NCBI RefSeq assembly: GCF_965363235.1
Contig: NC_134846.1
Coordinates: forward strand, 63,477,121-63,541,120
Reading direction: 5' to 3'
DNA: 64,000 nt
Origin: Mytilus galloprovincialis
Lineage: Eukaryota > Mollusca > Bivalvia > Mytilida > Mytilidae
Each line of letters starts with the position of its first letter. Position 1 is the stretch's first letter. The translations under genes were made by a program, and so were the position numbers. This document shows positions 54,098-64,000 of the stretch, piece after piece. Under the pieces are notes generated by a model, which was not told the DNA's origin, ran no database searches, and was given only the letters and a program-made list of their open reading frames with translations.

Positions 54098-55612
54098 AAA
54101 GGGGCACTAGCTGTCAAATTCATGTTCACCGATTTGACTCAAATTCTCATATTTGATTCATAACAATGTCAAACATTTATCTAAAGGTCTAACACAAACA
54201 ATTTACAGGGCATAGGCTCGATAATATGTAGCTTCATTACGCGTGTATTTTAGTCTAGACGGCATCTTATAACTATCGAGTTGACCTCCAATGTCCGATG
54301 ATATAAGCGATTTAAACATAAATATAGGTATAAATGGATTAAGCGAACTCATGTAATTGATTTTTCTAGGTCTTTTCAATTTCATATTATAGATTAAAAA
54401 TATGTGTTATCATCGTTTTAGCTATATAATATATATTTTTGTGAATGGAATAAGTCAATCAAATGATTTACCCTTTGTTTCACTTTCAAAGTTGACATTC
54501 TTTTCCTTTAAATAACTTTACACACACGATTACGTAGACTTACTATATATTATTCATTTAAAATGTCAACTTGATTTTAATTATTGTCCTGTAATATGGC
54601 ACTTCTGTGGTGATTGTAACACCAGAAAAATAGAGAAAATACAGGAGCGTGCCCTAAGATTTATATATGAAGACTATTGTAGTACTTATCAATAACTGTT
54701 AATTAAATCAAAATTACCAAGCTTAGAAATCAGAAGAATTAGAATGATAGCAATAGAGGTACGTATATACAATTATTAATAAACAATGTCCATTACATCT
54801 ACATGAACTTATTGAAATGTAATTACTCTTTTAGAAATGACAACATAGCAGATGTTCCCAGGGTAAGAACAACTACCCATGGGCTACACTCATTTAGATA
54901 TGCAAGAGCCAAACTCTGGAACGAACTGCCAAATAAGATGAGGGAAGAAATGCCATTGGGTCAGTTTAAAAGCTTGGTTGGTAATTGGGAGGGCAGTTCG
55001 TGTCAGTGTTCCTCCTGCAGATCTCAGTGAGCTGTAGATCAGTTTATTTATTTATCTTGTATACTCTGGCTTTTAAATTATTAGGCATAATTTTTTATTT
55101 GTGTTCTAAATGCTTGAATTACTTTTAGTGCTTTATAATAGCTATTGCATGAATGATAGTTTATCTGCATTTTATGTTTGCTTATATGCTTTAATTGTGC
55201 TTATTAATTGCTTTGCTTGATAACATTATTTATTTTGCATGATGTGCTTTATGTTTTATGTGTTTTATGTATTGTGCTCGTCTTATATGTATGTCGGATA
55301 AAAGCTCTACAGAGCATATGTTGTATTGTTATATGTATAACCGACTTTAAATAAATCTTTTATGCTTTATGCTTTATGCTTTATGCTTTATGCTTTATGA
55401 TTCAAGCGTTATCCATCTCTAGCTAAGGGGTTGAATTAAAAAGTGAATACGGATTGGATGAGGTCGAATTTTTCACTTGCAAGTGAATAATTCATCAATT
55501 CATCATGTGTCTTAGTTATTTAAAAAAAAGAACAATACTGGCTGCTAAAAGCGAATAAATATATCACTCTTTCGCTTTCATTAATGATAGAACAAAAAAA
55601 CTAATATAAATA
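54098..55612 (+). repeat. Roughly 600-bp dispersed repeat, copy C, split by a LINE
   Basis: 54098-54560 follows copy A (6600-7060) block by block. 55395-55612 follows its last third (AAGTGAATACGGATTGG, GGCTGCTAAAAGCGAATA, TTAATGATAGAAC). The LINE fragment 54565-55398 interrupts it. Contains the CACTTGCAAGTGAATA palindrome shared with copy B. Confidence 0.65.
54565..55398 (+). pseudogene. LINE (jockey/CR1-like) ORF2 C-terminus, 5'-truncated
   Basis: The translation shows WHFCGDCNTRKIEKIQERAL then RFIYEDYCSTY, stop, then SLEIRRIRMIAIEV, a frame break, and FRNDNIADVPRVRTTTHGLH, FRYARAKLWNELPNKMRE. These are the usual last 150 residues of invertebrate jockey/CR1-type ORF2. At least one stop and one frameshift make it dead. 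The 3' UTR ends in a (CTTTATG)n tail at 55356-55399. It inserted into the repeat at 54098-55612. Confidence 0.7.
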
Positions 55613-55617
55613 AATAA

Positions 55618-56591
55618 GATCAACCCACATAAAGCCACCGGCCCAGATAACACCAGTGGCCGCTTACTGAAAGAAATGCAGACAGAAATTGCACCAATTC
55701 TATGCTTAATTTTTAACAAATCTTACAATACTGGTATTACACCTAACGACTGGAAACACGCTAGAGTCGCACGTACATATAAAAAGGGGGATAACCATAA
55801 ACCGGTCAATTATAGACCTATCTCATTAACTTGTATATTCTGCAAGTTAATGGAACACATAGTAACATCACATATTATGAAACATCTCGAATCAAACATC
55901 TTGTATGACCTCCAACATGGCTTTCGGCACTCTTGATATTGCGAGACATAACTTTTCTCCTTCATCTAAGAACTTCAATCCACAAACAATTCAAATACAC
56001 AAACAAACCTTGTAATAATGGACTTCGCGAAGGCCTTTAATAAAGTTCCGCATCGTCACTTAGTTACTTTACAAATTACACTACTAAATATTTTGGCATT
56101 AATGGAAACACTTTAAACTGGATCTCTGCATTTCTCTCCGATCGAACCCAAACAGTTGTTCTGGATGGAAGATCATCAAGCACAGTCCCAGTCACCTCTG
56201 GGGTTCCACAAGGTACTGTCTTAGGTCCAGTATTATTCTTGGCTTATATTAATGACCTTCCAGACTACCTTACACATAGAAAACTAAGATTACTTGCTGA
56301 TGACAGCATCATATATATGCCAGTTAAATCCCAGAGTGACTGTCTAAAACTGCAAGCTGACCTTGATGCAGCTGCAAAATGGGAGGAGGACTGGATGATG
56401 GCCTTCCACCCAGACAGTGTAATGTTCTCTCTGTCACAACTAAACGTCAACCTTTACAACATAATTAAACTCTTCACAATCATATTTTAGAATCTGTTAC
56501 ATCTGCTAAGTACTTACATTACAATCAAACCTTAAATAGGACAAACACATAGATGACAATATCTCGAAAGCCATCAAAACACTCGGCTTCC
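55618..56591 (+). pseudogene. LINE reverse transcriptase fragment (jockey/CR1-like)
   Basis: Starting at NPHKATGPDNTSG the RT motifs appear in order: WKHARVARTYKKGD, NYRPISLTC, LVIMDFAKAFNK (catalytic Asp of motif A), GVPQGTVLGPVLFLAYINDL (motif B) and LLADDSIIY (motif C, the two catalytic Asp). A stop follows FRHS at 55936, and at least two frameshifts break the frame. Homology ends at SKAIKTLGF near 56591, where a minus-strand LINE begins. A second copy of the same family lies at 59404. Confidence 0.75.
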
Positions 56592-56596
56592 ATGGA

Positions 56597-57640
56597 TAGA
56601 ATGCTTTTTTGTTCTTTTCTATACATTCCCTTACTTTTGGCGAGGCTTTCCACTTTGGTCCTTTCAGGGGAACTATTTTCTTAACAACACTCAATTCAGT
56701 AGCTTCCTGTAAAATGTTTATGATATTAATTGCTTGTTGTTCTACATCAGTTTCATTTTTGCATTTCCGTCTTCTTCCTCACTTGATTTACCTTTGGTTG
56801 GTAATTTTCTATGTTTTTTTCTTCCCATTTCAGAATAGTTTTCTTTTTGCTTGTTGTGCTGATCATCTAAGTTTTCCCCTTAACGATCAGGTTGTGTTTT
56901 GCCTTTACTGGTACATGTGCTGAACTGTTAAGTAGATGTTGGTCCATAATCGCTGAATCCAAAAGATTACTGCCTCTGAAGTTCTCTAGGATGTAATCTA
57001 TCTGCGAGGTGGAATTTTTATTATGGTGATAAAAAGTAGGTTTGTGAGTATTTCTAACTATGCTTTTAATAGCTGATGTTGACTGCAGAAGTTCTTAAGC
57101 AAATTGTCATGGTTATTATTTCTACTTGGCATGAGTGTTCCATTCAAATCCCCCACTATGAAGACATTGTGTGTTTGCTCATATTTATCAATAATTGACG
57201 AAATTTTATCCAGTTGTTCTCTGTACTCTTTGTCTGATCCTGTTGCCATTGTTGGCATATATCTATTAATTAGGATTACTTTAACTGGTTCAGACTAAAT
57301 TTCGATGACTATTCTTCTTTTTCTAGCTTCCTGATCTTATGTGAGATTGTTTGAGGCCATATAGTTATTACTCCCCCATTCCCCCTTCTTCTTTGTAGTT
57401 CCAAATCAACTAGATTATCATCAAAGCTTGAGATATGATAGTCGCAGTCTGGCAGAATTTATTTTAGTGCGACTAATTCATATCCGTGTAACCAATATCC
57501 TTGCAAACATAGAATTGTGTTTGTTTTTAACAGTTCTTTCAGATATACCTTGCTGCCTTTCATTCCCTCAATGTTCATTGAGACAATATCTAGCATTGTC
57601 TCAGTAGTATTTCGGTCTCCTGTCCAAGTTTTTGGATGTC
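56597..57640 (-). pseudogene. LINE ORF2 N-terminus: APE-type endonuclease (decayed)
   Basis: Read on the minus strand from about 57640: MLDIVSMNIEGMKGSKVYLK, RRRNGGVITIWP, YMPTMATGSDKEYREQLDKI, IVGDLNGTLMPSRNNNHD (the catalytic GDxN motif), STSQIDYILENF, and a terminal SSAHVPVK resembling the family's SDH motif. Several stops and frameshifts separate these. The linker WKASPKVRECIEKNKKAFYP is at 56660-56600, and the sequence then stops at the junction with the plus-strand RT fragment. The RT domain of this element is missing. Confidence 0.68.
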
Positions 57641-57669
57641 TGGTGGTTCCTTTGGTTGGTCTATTTTCC

Positions 57670-59275
57670 CTAAAAATACTGTTTTGGCTTATCTTCTTCT
57701 GTTGAATGTTGAGGAAGGTTCATTGAAGGATGGTCAACATGTTGATTATTAGGAACTGTTATTTCAGTGTCAGGAGTTGCAGTAATTGTTGGTGTTTCTT
57801 TTAGTTTTTGTTCTTCATTTAGCAGAGACTCTGGATTTGTAAGTTTATCAAATGCTTGGGTCAGTTTAATTTCTGTTTCGGCATGACTTAGCGGACTTGA
57901 GCTACCTTCTGAGTTGGACTTTTCTTTTCTTTGCCCATTATCACTGTGTCTTTCTACTGATATTTTGTTATGGTAATAGAGATTACTATTCTGTTGATAA
58001 GGTGGTGGTGGCACTCTCAGCAGTCCTTGTCTTAGTAGATCATCTTCATGCACTGAGTTGTAGTGTTATGGATCAATTTGACTGACTTGGTCTTGCCTTG
58101 AATAAAACTGGAGTTGACCGTTTAAATAAGATTGACCTTGTCCATTAGTATAGGGATCATTTTGATGTCGACTTTTTCCAGAGTTGTACCCTCTTGTATC
58201 ATTTTGCTGATGTTGTTCAGAGTTATACCCTCTTGGATCATTTTGAAGATGTTGATTTTGTCCAGAGTAATACCCTCTTTGGTCTTTTTGTTGTTGCAGA
58301 TGTGGTCCAGAGTTAAATCTTCTCAGATGATTTTGGTGAATTTGATTTTGCCCTGAGTTATATGGATACCCTCTTGGATCATTTTGTTGATGTTGACTTT
58401 GCCAAGAGTTCAAACATCCTGGGTCATTTTGATGTTGTTTTTGATTTTGTCCAGAGTTAAACCCTCTTGGATCAGCTTGATGTTGGCTTTGTTCAGAGTT
58501 ATACCCTTTTGGATCCATTTGATGTTGATTTTGTCCAGAGTTATACCTTCTTTGGTCATTTTGATGTAGAATTTGTCCAGAGATATACCATCTTGGATCT
58601 GTTTGATGTTGGATTTGTCCAGAGTTATACCCTCTTAGATCCATTTGATGTTGATTTTGTCCAGAGTTATACCTTCTTTGGTCATTTTGATGTAGAATTT
58701 GTCCAGAATTATACCTTTGGTCATTTTGATGTAGAATTCGTCCAGAGATATACCCTCTTGGATCAGTTTGATGTTGGATTTGTCCAGAGTTATACCCTCT
58801 TGGATCCATTTGATGTTGATTTTGTCCAGAGTTATATCTTTATAGCTGCTTTAGCCTCATATCCATCATTTGCCCATGCATTTCTTGTTTTATCTGTTTT
58901 TCAAGCTCATCTCTCATTTGATCTATATTGCTTCTCTTCAGATTACCTTGTTCTATATATGGTTGCCTTTTCATGCTATTGATGTTATCTGCTGGCTGTC
59001 CATTACTTTGAATGATCTCCGTGTTTTTCTTTAGTAAATCTATTGTTTTGTCTTGATTCTTAATGCGCTGTTCTAATGAGCTTATATAAGCTATCTGTTC
59101 TAATTCAAGTTTCCGGTTTTGCTGGTTTTTCTTGTTGCTTCTTTTAACCGTTTGTTTCTGGTTCTGTTTATCTATATTTCTATTGTTTCCATATGCACTT
59201 AAAATAGCACCTTCCAATGGCTGCTTTTAAAACTGAGGTTTGCTCCTCCACAGGGTGCAGAGATTGTCTATTCAT
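57670..59275 (-). pseudogene. LINE ORF1 with a long QN-rich tandem peptide repeat
   Basis: From an ATG at 59275 (MNRQSLHPVEEQTSVLKA) a frameshift near 59218 leads into one continuous frame to the stop at 57670, broken only by two in-frame TAA codons (58840-58842 and 58066-58068). Order: coiled-coil-prone segment LEQRIKNQDKTIDLLKKN; then about sixteen units of 13-17 residues on the theme DPRGYNSGQNQHQ; then a C-terminal part VHEDDLLRQGLLRVPPPPYQ and an acidic tail. It lies directly upstream of the endonuclease on the same strand, so it is the ORF1 of that LINE. Nucleic-acid binding or particle assembly is the usual ORF1 role; no RRM or CCHC motif is seen. Confidence 0.65.
58066..58830. repeat. 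39-51-bp coding minisatellite inside ORF1
   Basis: Units with the plus-strand string TTTGTCCAGAGTTATACC recur about every 39-51 bp. Length changes are multiples of three, so the peptide frame survives. Long ORFs on the plus strand (58384-58982) are mirror readings. Confidence 0.85.
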
Positions 59276-59325
59276 TGTGTCTGATTCTCCCTCAGGATTG
59301 ATACATATTGATGGGAGCGTTTTTT

Positions 59326-59388
59326 ACCACAGAACACCACAGAATACCACAGAATACCACAGAACACCATAGAATACCTCATATTTTC
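59326..59388. repeat. 11-bp tandem repeat at a LINE junction
   Basis: ACCACAGAATA / ACCACAGAACA units, five to six copies, between the ORF1 start of the minus-strand LINE and the 5' edge of the plus-strand RT copy. Confidence 0.8.
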
Positions 59389-59403
59389 CTGGCATTACAA
59401 AAC

Positions 59404-60535
59404 TTCTGAAAAACATGAACCCTCACAAAGCCACCGGTCCAGACAACATTAATGGTTGAGTTCTAAAAGAACTACACAAACAAATAGCACCAATACTGCA
59501 GCTTATATTCAAAAAGTCATTTGACGCTAGGCAAACTCCAACATACTGGAAGCATGCTAACGTCGCTCCAGCTTTTAAAAAAGGAGATAAACACAAAGCA
59601 GTAAACTACCGACCTATTTCATTAACTTGCATCTGTTGCAAGTTAATGGAACACATAGTCACAAAACATCTTATGAATCACCTCGAAAATAACAACATCC
59701 TCTATGATCTCCAACACGGCTTCCGAAATTCACGCTCAAGCGAAACTCAACTTCTTTCCTTCATACAAGCATTATCAGAAACAGACAATAAAAATATTCA
59801 AACAGATTTAGTTATTATGGATTTTGCTAAGGCATTTGATAAAGTTCATCACCGAAGACTTCTCTGTAAATTACAGTACTACGACATCTCTGGACAAACA
59901 CTAAACTTGATAAAAGTATTTCTTTCCAACCGTACACAAACTGTTGTCATAGATGGAAAGTCATCACCACTGTCCCTGTCGTTTCTGGTGTTCCACAAGG
60001 TACTGTATTGGGCCCTGTCTTGTTTCTGGTCTACATTAATGACCTGCCAGACTACTTGACCCACAGCAAGCTCAGGCTATTCGCAGATGATACCATAATA
60101 TACAGACCGATCAAATCCCAGAGTGACTGTGATAATCTCCAAGTAGATCTAGATGCGGCAGCTAGTTGGGAGAGGGACTGGCTGATGGTTTCAGTCCATC
60201 CAGATAAATGTACTGTGCTATCTGTCACCAAAAAGAAACGACCTATACAGCACAACTACATTTTAAATGGTCATACACTGGAATCAGTCACATCAGCTAA
60301 GTACCTTGGTGTCACAATACAGTCAAACCTAAAGTGGGATAAACATATAAATGACATTACATCCAAAGGCAACAAATCACTGGGTTTCCTACATATTCAT
60401 ACATCAAAAGACTCCTACAGACATTCATACTTTCCATATTCAATACCACAGTGTAACCAGCTCCCTGTGGTACCAGGCACCATCCATTGATAGCTTCAAA
60501 GAACAGCTCACTTCAGCTGTTCTCTGTTCTATTAA
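59404..60535 (+). pseudogene. LINE reverse transcriptase, internally deleted (second copy)
   Basis: Same family as 55618. ITKLLKNMNPHKATGPDNIN, then a stop, VLKELHKQIAPIL, FKKGDKHKAVNYRPISLTC, LVIMDFAKAFDKVHHRRLL (motif A), a frameshift near 59970, GVPQGTVLGPVLFLVYINDL (motif B), LRLFADDTIIY (motif C intact) and SAKYLGVTIQSNLKWDKHIN. After LGFL about 200 residues are missing, and the frame resumes at DSYRHSYFPYSIPQCNQLP and QAPSIDSFKEQLTSA. Catalytic residues are present but the reading frame is not, so it is inactive. Confidence 0.78.
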
Positions 60536-60589
60536 TAAAAAGCATCAATTTAAATTGTATATAGTCATGATAGTTTTAATCACAAATTT

Positions 60590-60770
60590 GACATTTTATT
60601 GCACTTTAATTATATTTCGTTTAAATTGGGGTAAAAATTTGGTAAATAGTCCACGTATGCGAACTGTATGTAATCATCGAAGTCGATGGAATATTGTATG
60701 TATACCTAAAGAAGAAGAAGATAAGTGGTGTCCTTTTATCGAACGTTGCTACGCACGATATAAGAAATAA
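60590..60770 (+). CDS. Unrecognised cysteine-patterned C-terminal frame
   Basis: After the LINE remnant the same strand reads SPRMRTVCNHRSRWNIVC, then IPKEEEDKWCPFIERCYARY and KK, stop. Four cysteines are spaced C-x9-C-x9-C-x5-C. An AATAAA overlaps the stop codon. The upstream part of the open frame is LINE-derived and AT-rich, so a real product would need an upstream exon. No acceptor site is convincing. Not recognised. Confidence 0.25.
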
Positions 60771-60989
60771 AATATTGGTATTTAGATATAAACGTAAAAC
60801 GTAAAAACAAATGTCTTTTTATTTTTTCACTACTTTCAATGTCTTTTTTTGTACGGAAAAGTGATATTTTTCACTATCGAATGAACACGTTGACTCCTAT
60901 GGAATAAGTTTGTTATAAGTAGTTGTCGTAAAAGTTCAATCGACTGGTATATTTAGGTACCAGACAAACCCAGTTAGTACGCGGAAAAT

Positions 60990-61055
60990 ATGGGTGATAG
61001 ATTAAAAGAGCTGCGAGAAAGATCACAGAAAAGAAAACAGCTGCTTGCACAAGCA
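60990..61055 (+). CDS. Candidate first exon of a gene running off the right edge
   Basis: ATG at 60990 opens a strongly charged helical frame, MGDRLKELRERSQKRKQLLA then QA, ending at a donor-like GCA|GTAAAT after 22 codons (phase 0). Without splicing it would stop four codons later. The composition (heptad leucines, many K/R/E) differs sharply from the AT-driven ORFs around it. No downstream exon was found before 64000, and I cannot name the protein. Confidence 0.35.
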
Positions 61056-61070
61056 GTAAATGATTTTTAA

Positions 61071-64000
61071 TCTCAATTTTTAAAATGAAAACTATGAAAG
61101 ATTCAGTTGTTTACTGTTCATCCTTGTCTTTTGTTGAATGTTCTTAAACTTTCACTTTGATGAAAACAAGGATTTGTATAGCTATAAATCTTACTAAACA
61201 AATCCTTGTCATGAATAACTTCGGCTCTGTGAATTTATCATATCAATAATTTGTCTGCCATTACTGGTTTCAACAAAGGTTCCCTTAAAAGTGTGACGTC
61301 TTTAAACAATAAACCTTATCGTTATTTGTTCGCCATTTAATACTGGACATCACACAGGATCCATTAAAATTTGACGTCATAATACAAAATACCTGTTGCC
61401 ACCATGGAAAAGAGATTGTTGTATGACGTCAATAGTTTAAGCGGGACAGATTCTCGGGTCAGCTGGGAATATAGACCGAATTTTTCTCTCCCTATAATGC
61501 ATATATTTCTTTATTTAATTTGCAATATAGAGACAAAAAGCTGTGTCCATTCAAAACGGGAGATTCGCATACAATTTGTTTGCGCTCAATGTTTGATGAT
61601 TTTATACATTTTTTAGCCATCTGTACCTATATACACGAATAGATATTTTCATGTGCCTTATAAAGATCTTTCTGAGTCTAGATAATCCACTATTTTTTTA
61701 ACACTTATTACAATGCTACTTTCATTCTCGTCAAGCTGAAAAAAGTGGATGTTCAAAAGTCGGAACAATCATTGTTCATAGTTAAAAAATCCTGTTTAAT
61801 TCAAATATAAAATTTCAAATTGTGAGTTTAGATTATTGTGATTTTAACCCTGTCACATTATCATGATTATATACAATGTAAGCTACGGTCTCATTTTAAG
61901 GTATGAAGAATTCCTTTTAATTGTTTAACTGACACATGAACATATATATATATTGACAGGACTTGACACTACCTAATTGTAGCAGATTTCATCTTCGCGT
62001 CATCATTTATAAAGATACAATGTGGAAACGGACATGTGTTAAAAACATACTCACTATTATCCTAATAAGTTCTGATAATATCAATTAAATGTCATTCAAA
62101 CTAAGTTTTATAGTAATGCCAGTGCATTGAGCATGTAATCTGTCACTTCATAATTGTTATTAGCACATTCATATCATCACAGAAGGGTACAGAATACAAA
62201 CCATTCAATAAAAAAATGTTGCCGATGGCAGTCCCAAACCATTATATAACATTTCACATCGAATAAACCACACTTATCTTGGTAATTTTGCATGACAAAA
62301 TATATCTACTTTATGATAAGACTTATATTTATATATGAATTATTGTGTTTAACTCATACATGTGAACCTCCCGACGGGAGGACAATAATCCCGTTTTCAG
62401 GGGTCTCCTCCAGTCCTCCTGTTTAGGAGAAAAAAATCCTGTGTATGAAATATTTTATGAATGGAAATTTTCAGCCATAATGTTTTGGGATACGATTGCT
62501 TTCAAGCAATCTGTAGACTTATACCATTGGCTCAGGCCCATGTCCTCACGTCAACTGTTTTATTCTAAACATTAAGGAACATCTCAGATTCTTATGATTG
62601 TCTTGCTTTAAAAGGTAAAAACAAACAAAGGGATTGAACTTAAACTTTCCTATAATGTTCTTTTCATAATCTTCATGTTTGATATTTCCCTTGACTTAAA
62701 TGCATGTTTTTAACAACACGGAAAATCAGAATTAAGCAGTATTTATATTTAGTGTTTTTATAAATTTAGAAACATGTCAGAGGGAATTCCCCCGTTTTGA
62801 TAAAAATGCGAGAGTTCTCTGAATTCCGATAAATCTATTTATAGATCATATAAGAACTGAAGTGGAGTTTTTCTTATATATGTCACTGTTATGAAACTGA
62901 TATTTGATATTGTACTTCCATAAAGAAATAGAGAACCATCTAGGTCGTTTAATTAACATTTAATATACGTTCTTGCTCCAGGGTTTGTTTAGGTAATTAT
63001 GGGCATGCGTATAGTTTTCTTGACTTTAAGGGGTATTAGATTGAATGGTTGCTCTGGATTCCCTACTCAATTGATTGATTTAAAACTCATCGGATCCTTT
63101 CTATGTAGGTCTGCTATTAAGGGTTATTGTTGTTGCATAATTTTAAATCATATACATCATTTAAATTAAAATAAATGTAGTCCACATCGTAAAGGTGTAA
63201 CTACAACACCCCTTCAGGCGAAATGGACAGGAGTCTTCCATATTATCTTTTCGAGTTGTCTCCCTTCCGGAAGTAACTTCCGTCAATTGTGATACGATAC
63301 AACACGTCAAGAAAAATTAACTTGTTCTGTCGATAAACGTTGTATTATATTAAAACAATCGCAATTTAAACCGAGGAATGTGTACAGAAAGGAGTCATGA
63401 ACACAGGAAATTAAATATTTAAAGTGTTAGGAATTGGGTTCCTCCTAGAATTAACGTAGGAAAATAGGTGATAAGATACGATGTGAAATACCTTCTCTCA
63501 CTCTGAGTCTCAGTGACTGCTGTGGAAAGTAAACTTGGAATTGATAGTACAAACAAAACAAAACACAAAAGGCCTAAGTACATTGTTCATACACTTGTAT
63601 CCAGGATTGGCTATTTTGTAACTATTCAGATTACGTAAATTACATTTTACATGTGCAGTTGAATTAGTTTTGAAAATAATATTATCCAGCTACATGTATA
63701 CATGTGTCAATGAAAACAATGGCAATCGTATCCCTCACAGCAATCTGCTCTTTGATTATTATTTGTTAGATAGTACTACGGGTGTAACTGACACCTGTGT
63801 TAAATTTTACCTGTAAATCAAAGAGGATGTATAATTATAGGGCTTCACTTGACAGCTTGGGTTTCAACATACTGGTAATCAACGATGTTTACCTCTAGCA
63901 AACTGCCAATGTGTAATAAAAACTGTGTATTGGAAGATAATTGAAATCGATTTTTGGTTACTTCCCTTTGATTTATCCTGTTTTAAGTTATTTTTCTTTA
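61071..64000. other. No further gene identified
   Basis: AT-rich sequence. Notable only for an (AT)n patch near 61943, a CCTCCCGACGGGAGG palindrome at about 62369, and CTTCCGGAAGTAACTTCCG near 63265, which contains ETS-type GGAA sites on both strands. If the exon at 60990 is real, this is its first intron. Confidence 0.4.

Noticed and set aside
58384-58982. Plus-strand ORFs of 61 and 171 codons with repeated VDFVQSYT-type peptides
   Set aside because: They are antisense readings of the ORF1 minisatellite, whose minus-strand frame has the better composition and LINE context.

Overview
The window is nuclear DNA from a marine bivalve, most probably a Mytilus-type mussel. It is strongly AT-rich, its genes are split by introns, and it is filled with short dispersed repeats that I recognise from mussel genomes. 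That assignment rests on recognition, not on a search. I see no bacterial-style operons, tRNA, rRNA or CRISPR.

Two host genes can be supported, both on the minus strand. (1) 37964 to 25340: eight exons whose splice sites and phases all close into one 839-residue reading frame. The protein joins an N-terminal cysteine zinc motif, a Mutator-like transposase-type domain (residues about 138-500) and a C-terminal DEDDh (DnaQ-type) 3'-5' exonuclease with all five catalytic residues (D585, E587, D678, H738, D743). This is the most unusual object here. (2) The last two exons (48751-48633 and 40787-40656) of CHCHD1/mS37, a twin-CX9C mitochondrial ribosomal protein. Its stop codon lies inside the last copy of a 15-unit minisatellite that forms the downstream region. 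A possible first exon at 50470-50308 is only tentative. A candidate first exon of a third gene (60990-61055, plus strand) may start a gene that leaves the window on the right.

Layout. 1-25 kb: no host gene I can defend. There is an RT-bearing retroelement 3' end at 1-1105, its inverted relative at 18345-17341, decayed RT scraps at 13.5 and 20.2 kb, two copies of a roughly 600-bp repeat family (6.6 and 8.3 kb), a palindromic MITE at 7.5 kb, and an inverted pair at 10.47/13.26 kb. 25-38 kb: the transposase-exonuclease gene. Its introns hold a 31-bp minisatellite, a second MITE, a 1.8-kb element with 13-bp terminal inverted repeats, and an antisense LINE fragment with an intact 346-codon frame. 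38-50 kb: the CHCHD1 region. A 7.8-kb intron contains the third MITE and two tandem copies of a 1.2-kb unit built from repeats with an exact 147-bp period and ending in a (CCG)n tract plus hairpin. 49.7-53.2 kb: two elements with inverted termini flanking a 50-bp satellite array. 53-60.6 kb: a LINE graveyard, with two jockey/CR1-like RT copies, a third 3' end, and a minus-strand LINE with a repeat-rich ORF1 and an endonuclease. 61-64 kb: nothing clear beyond the candidate first exon.
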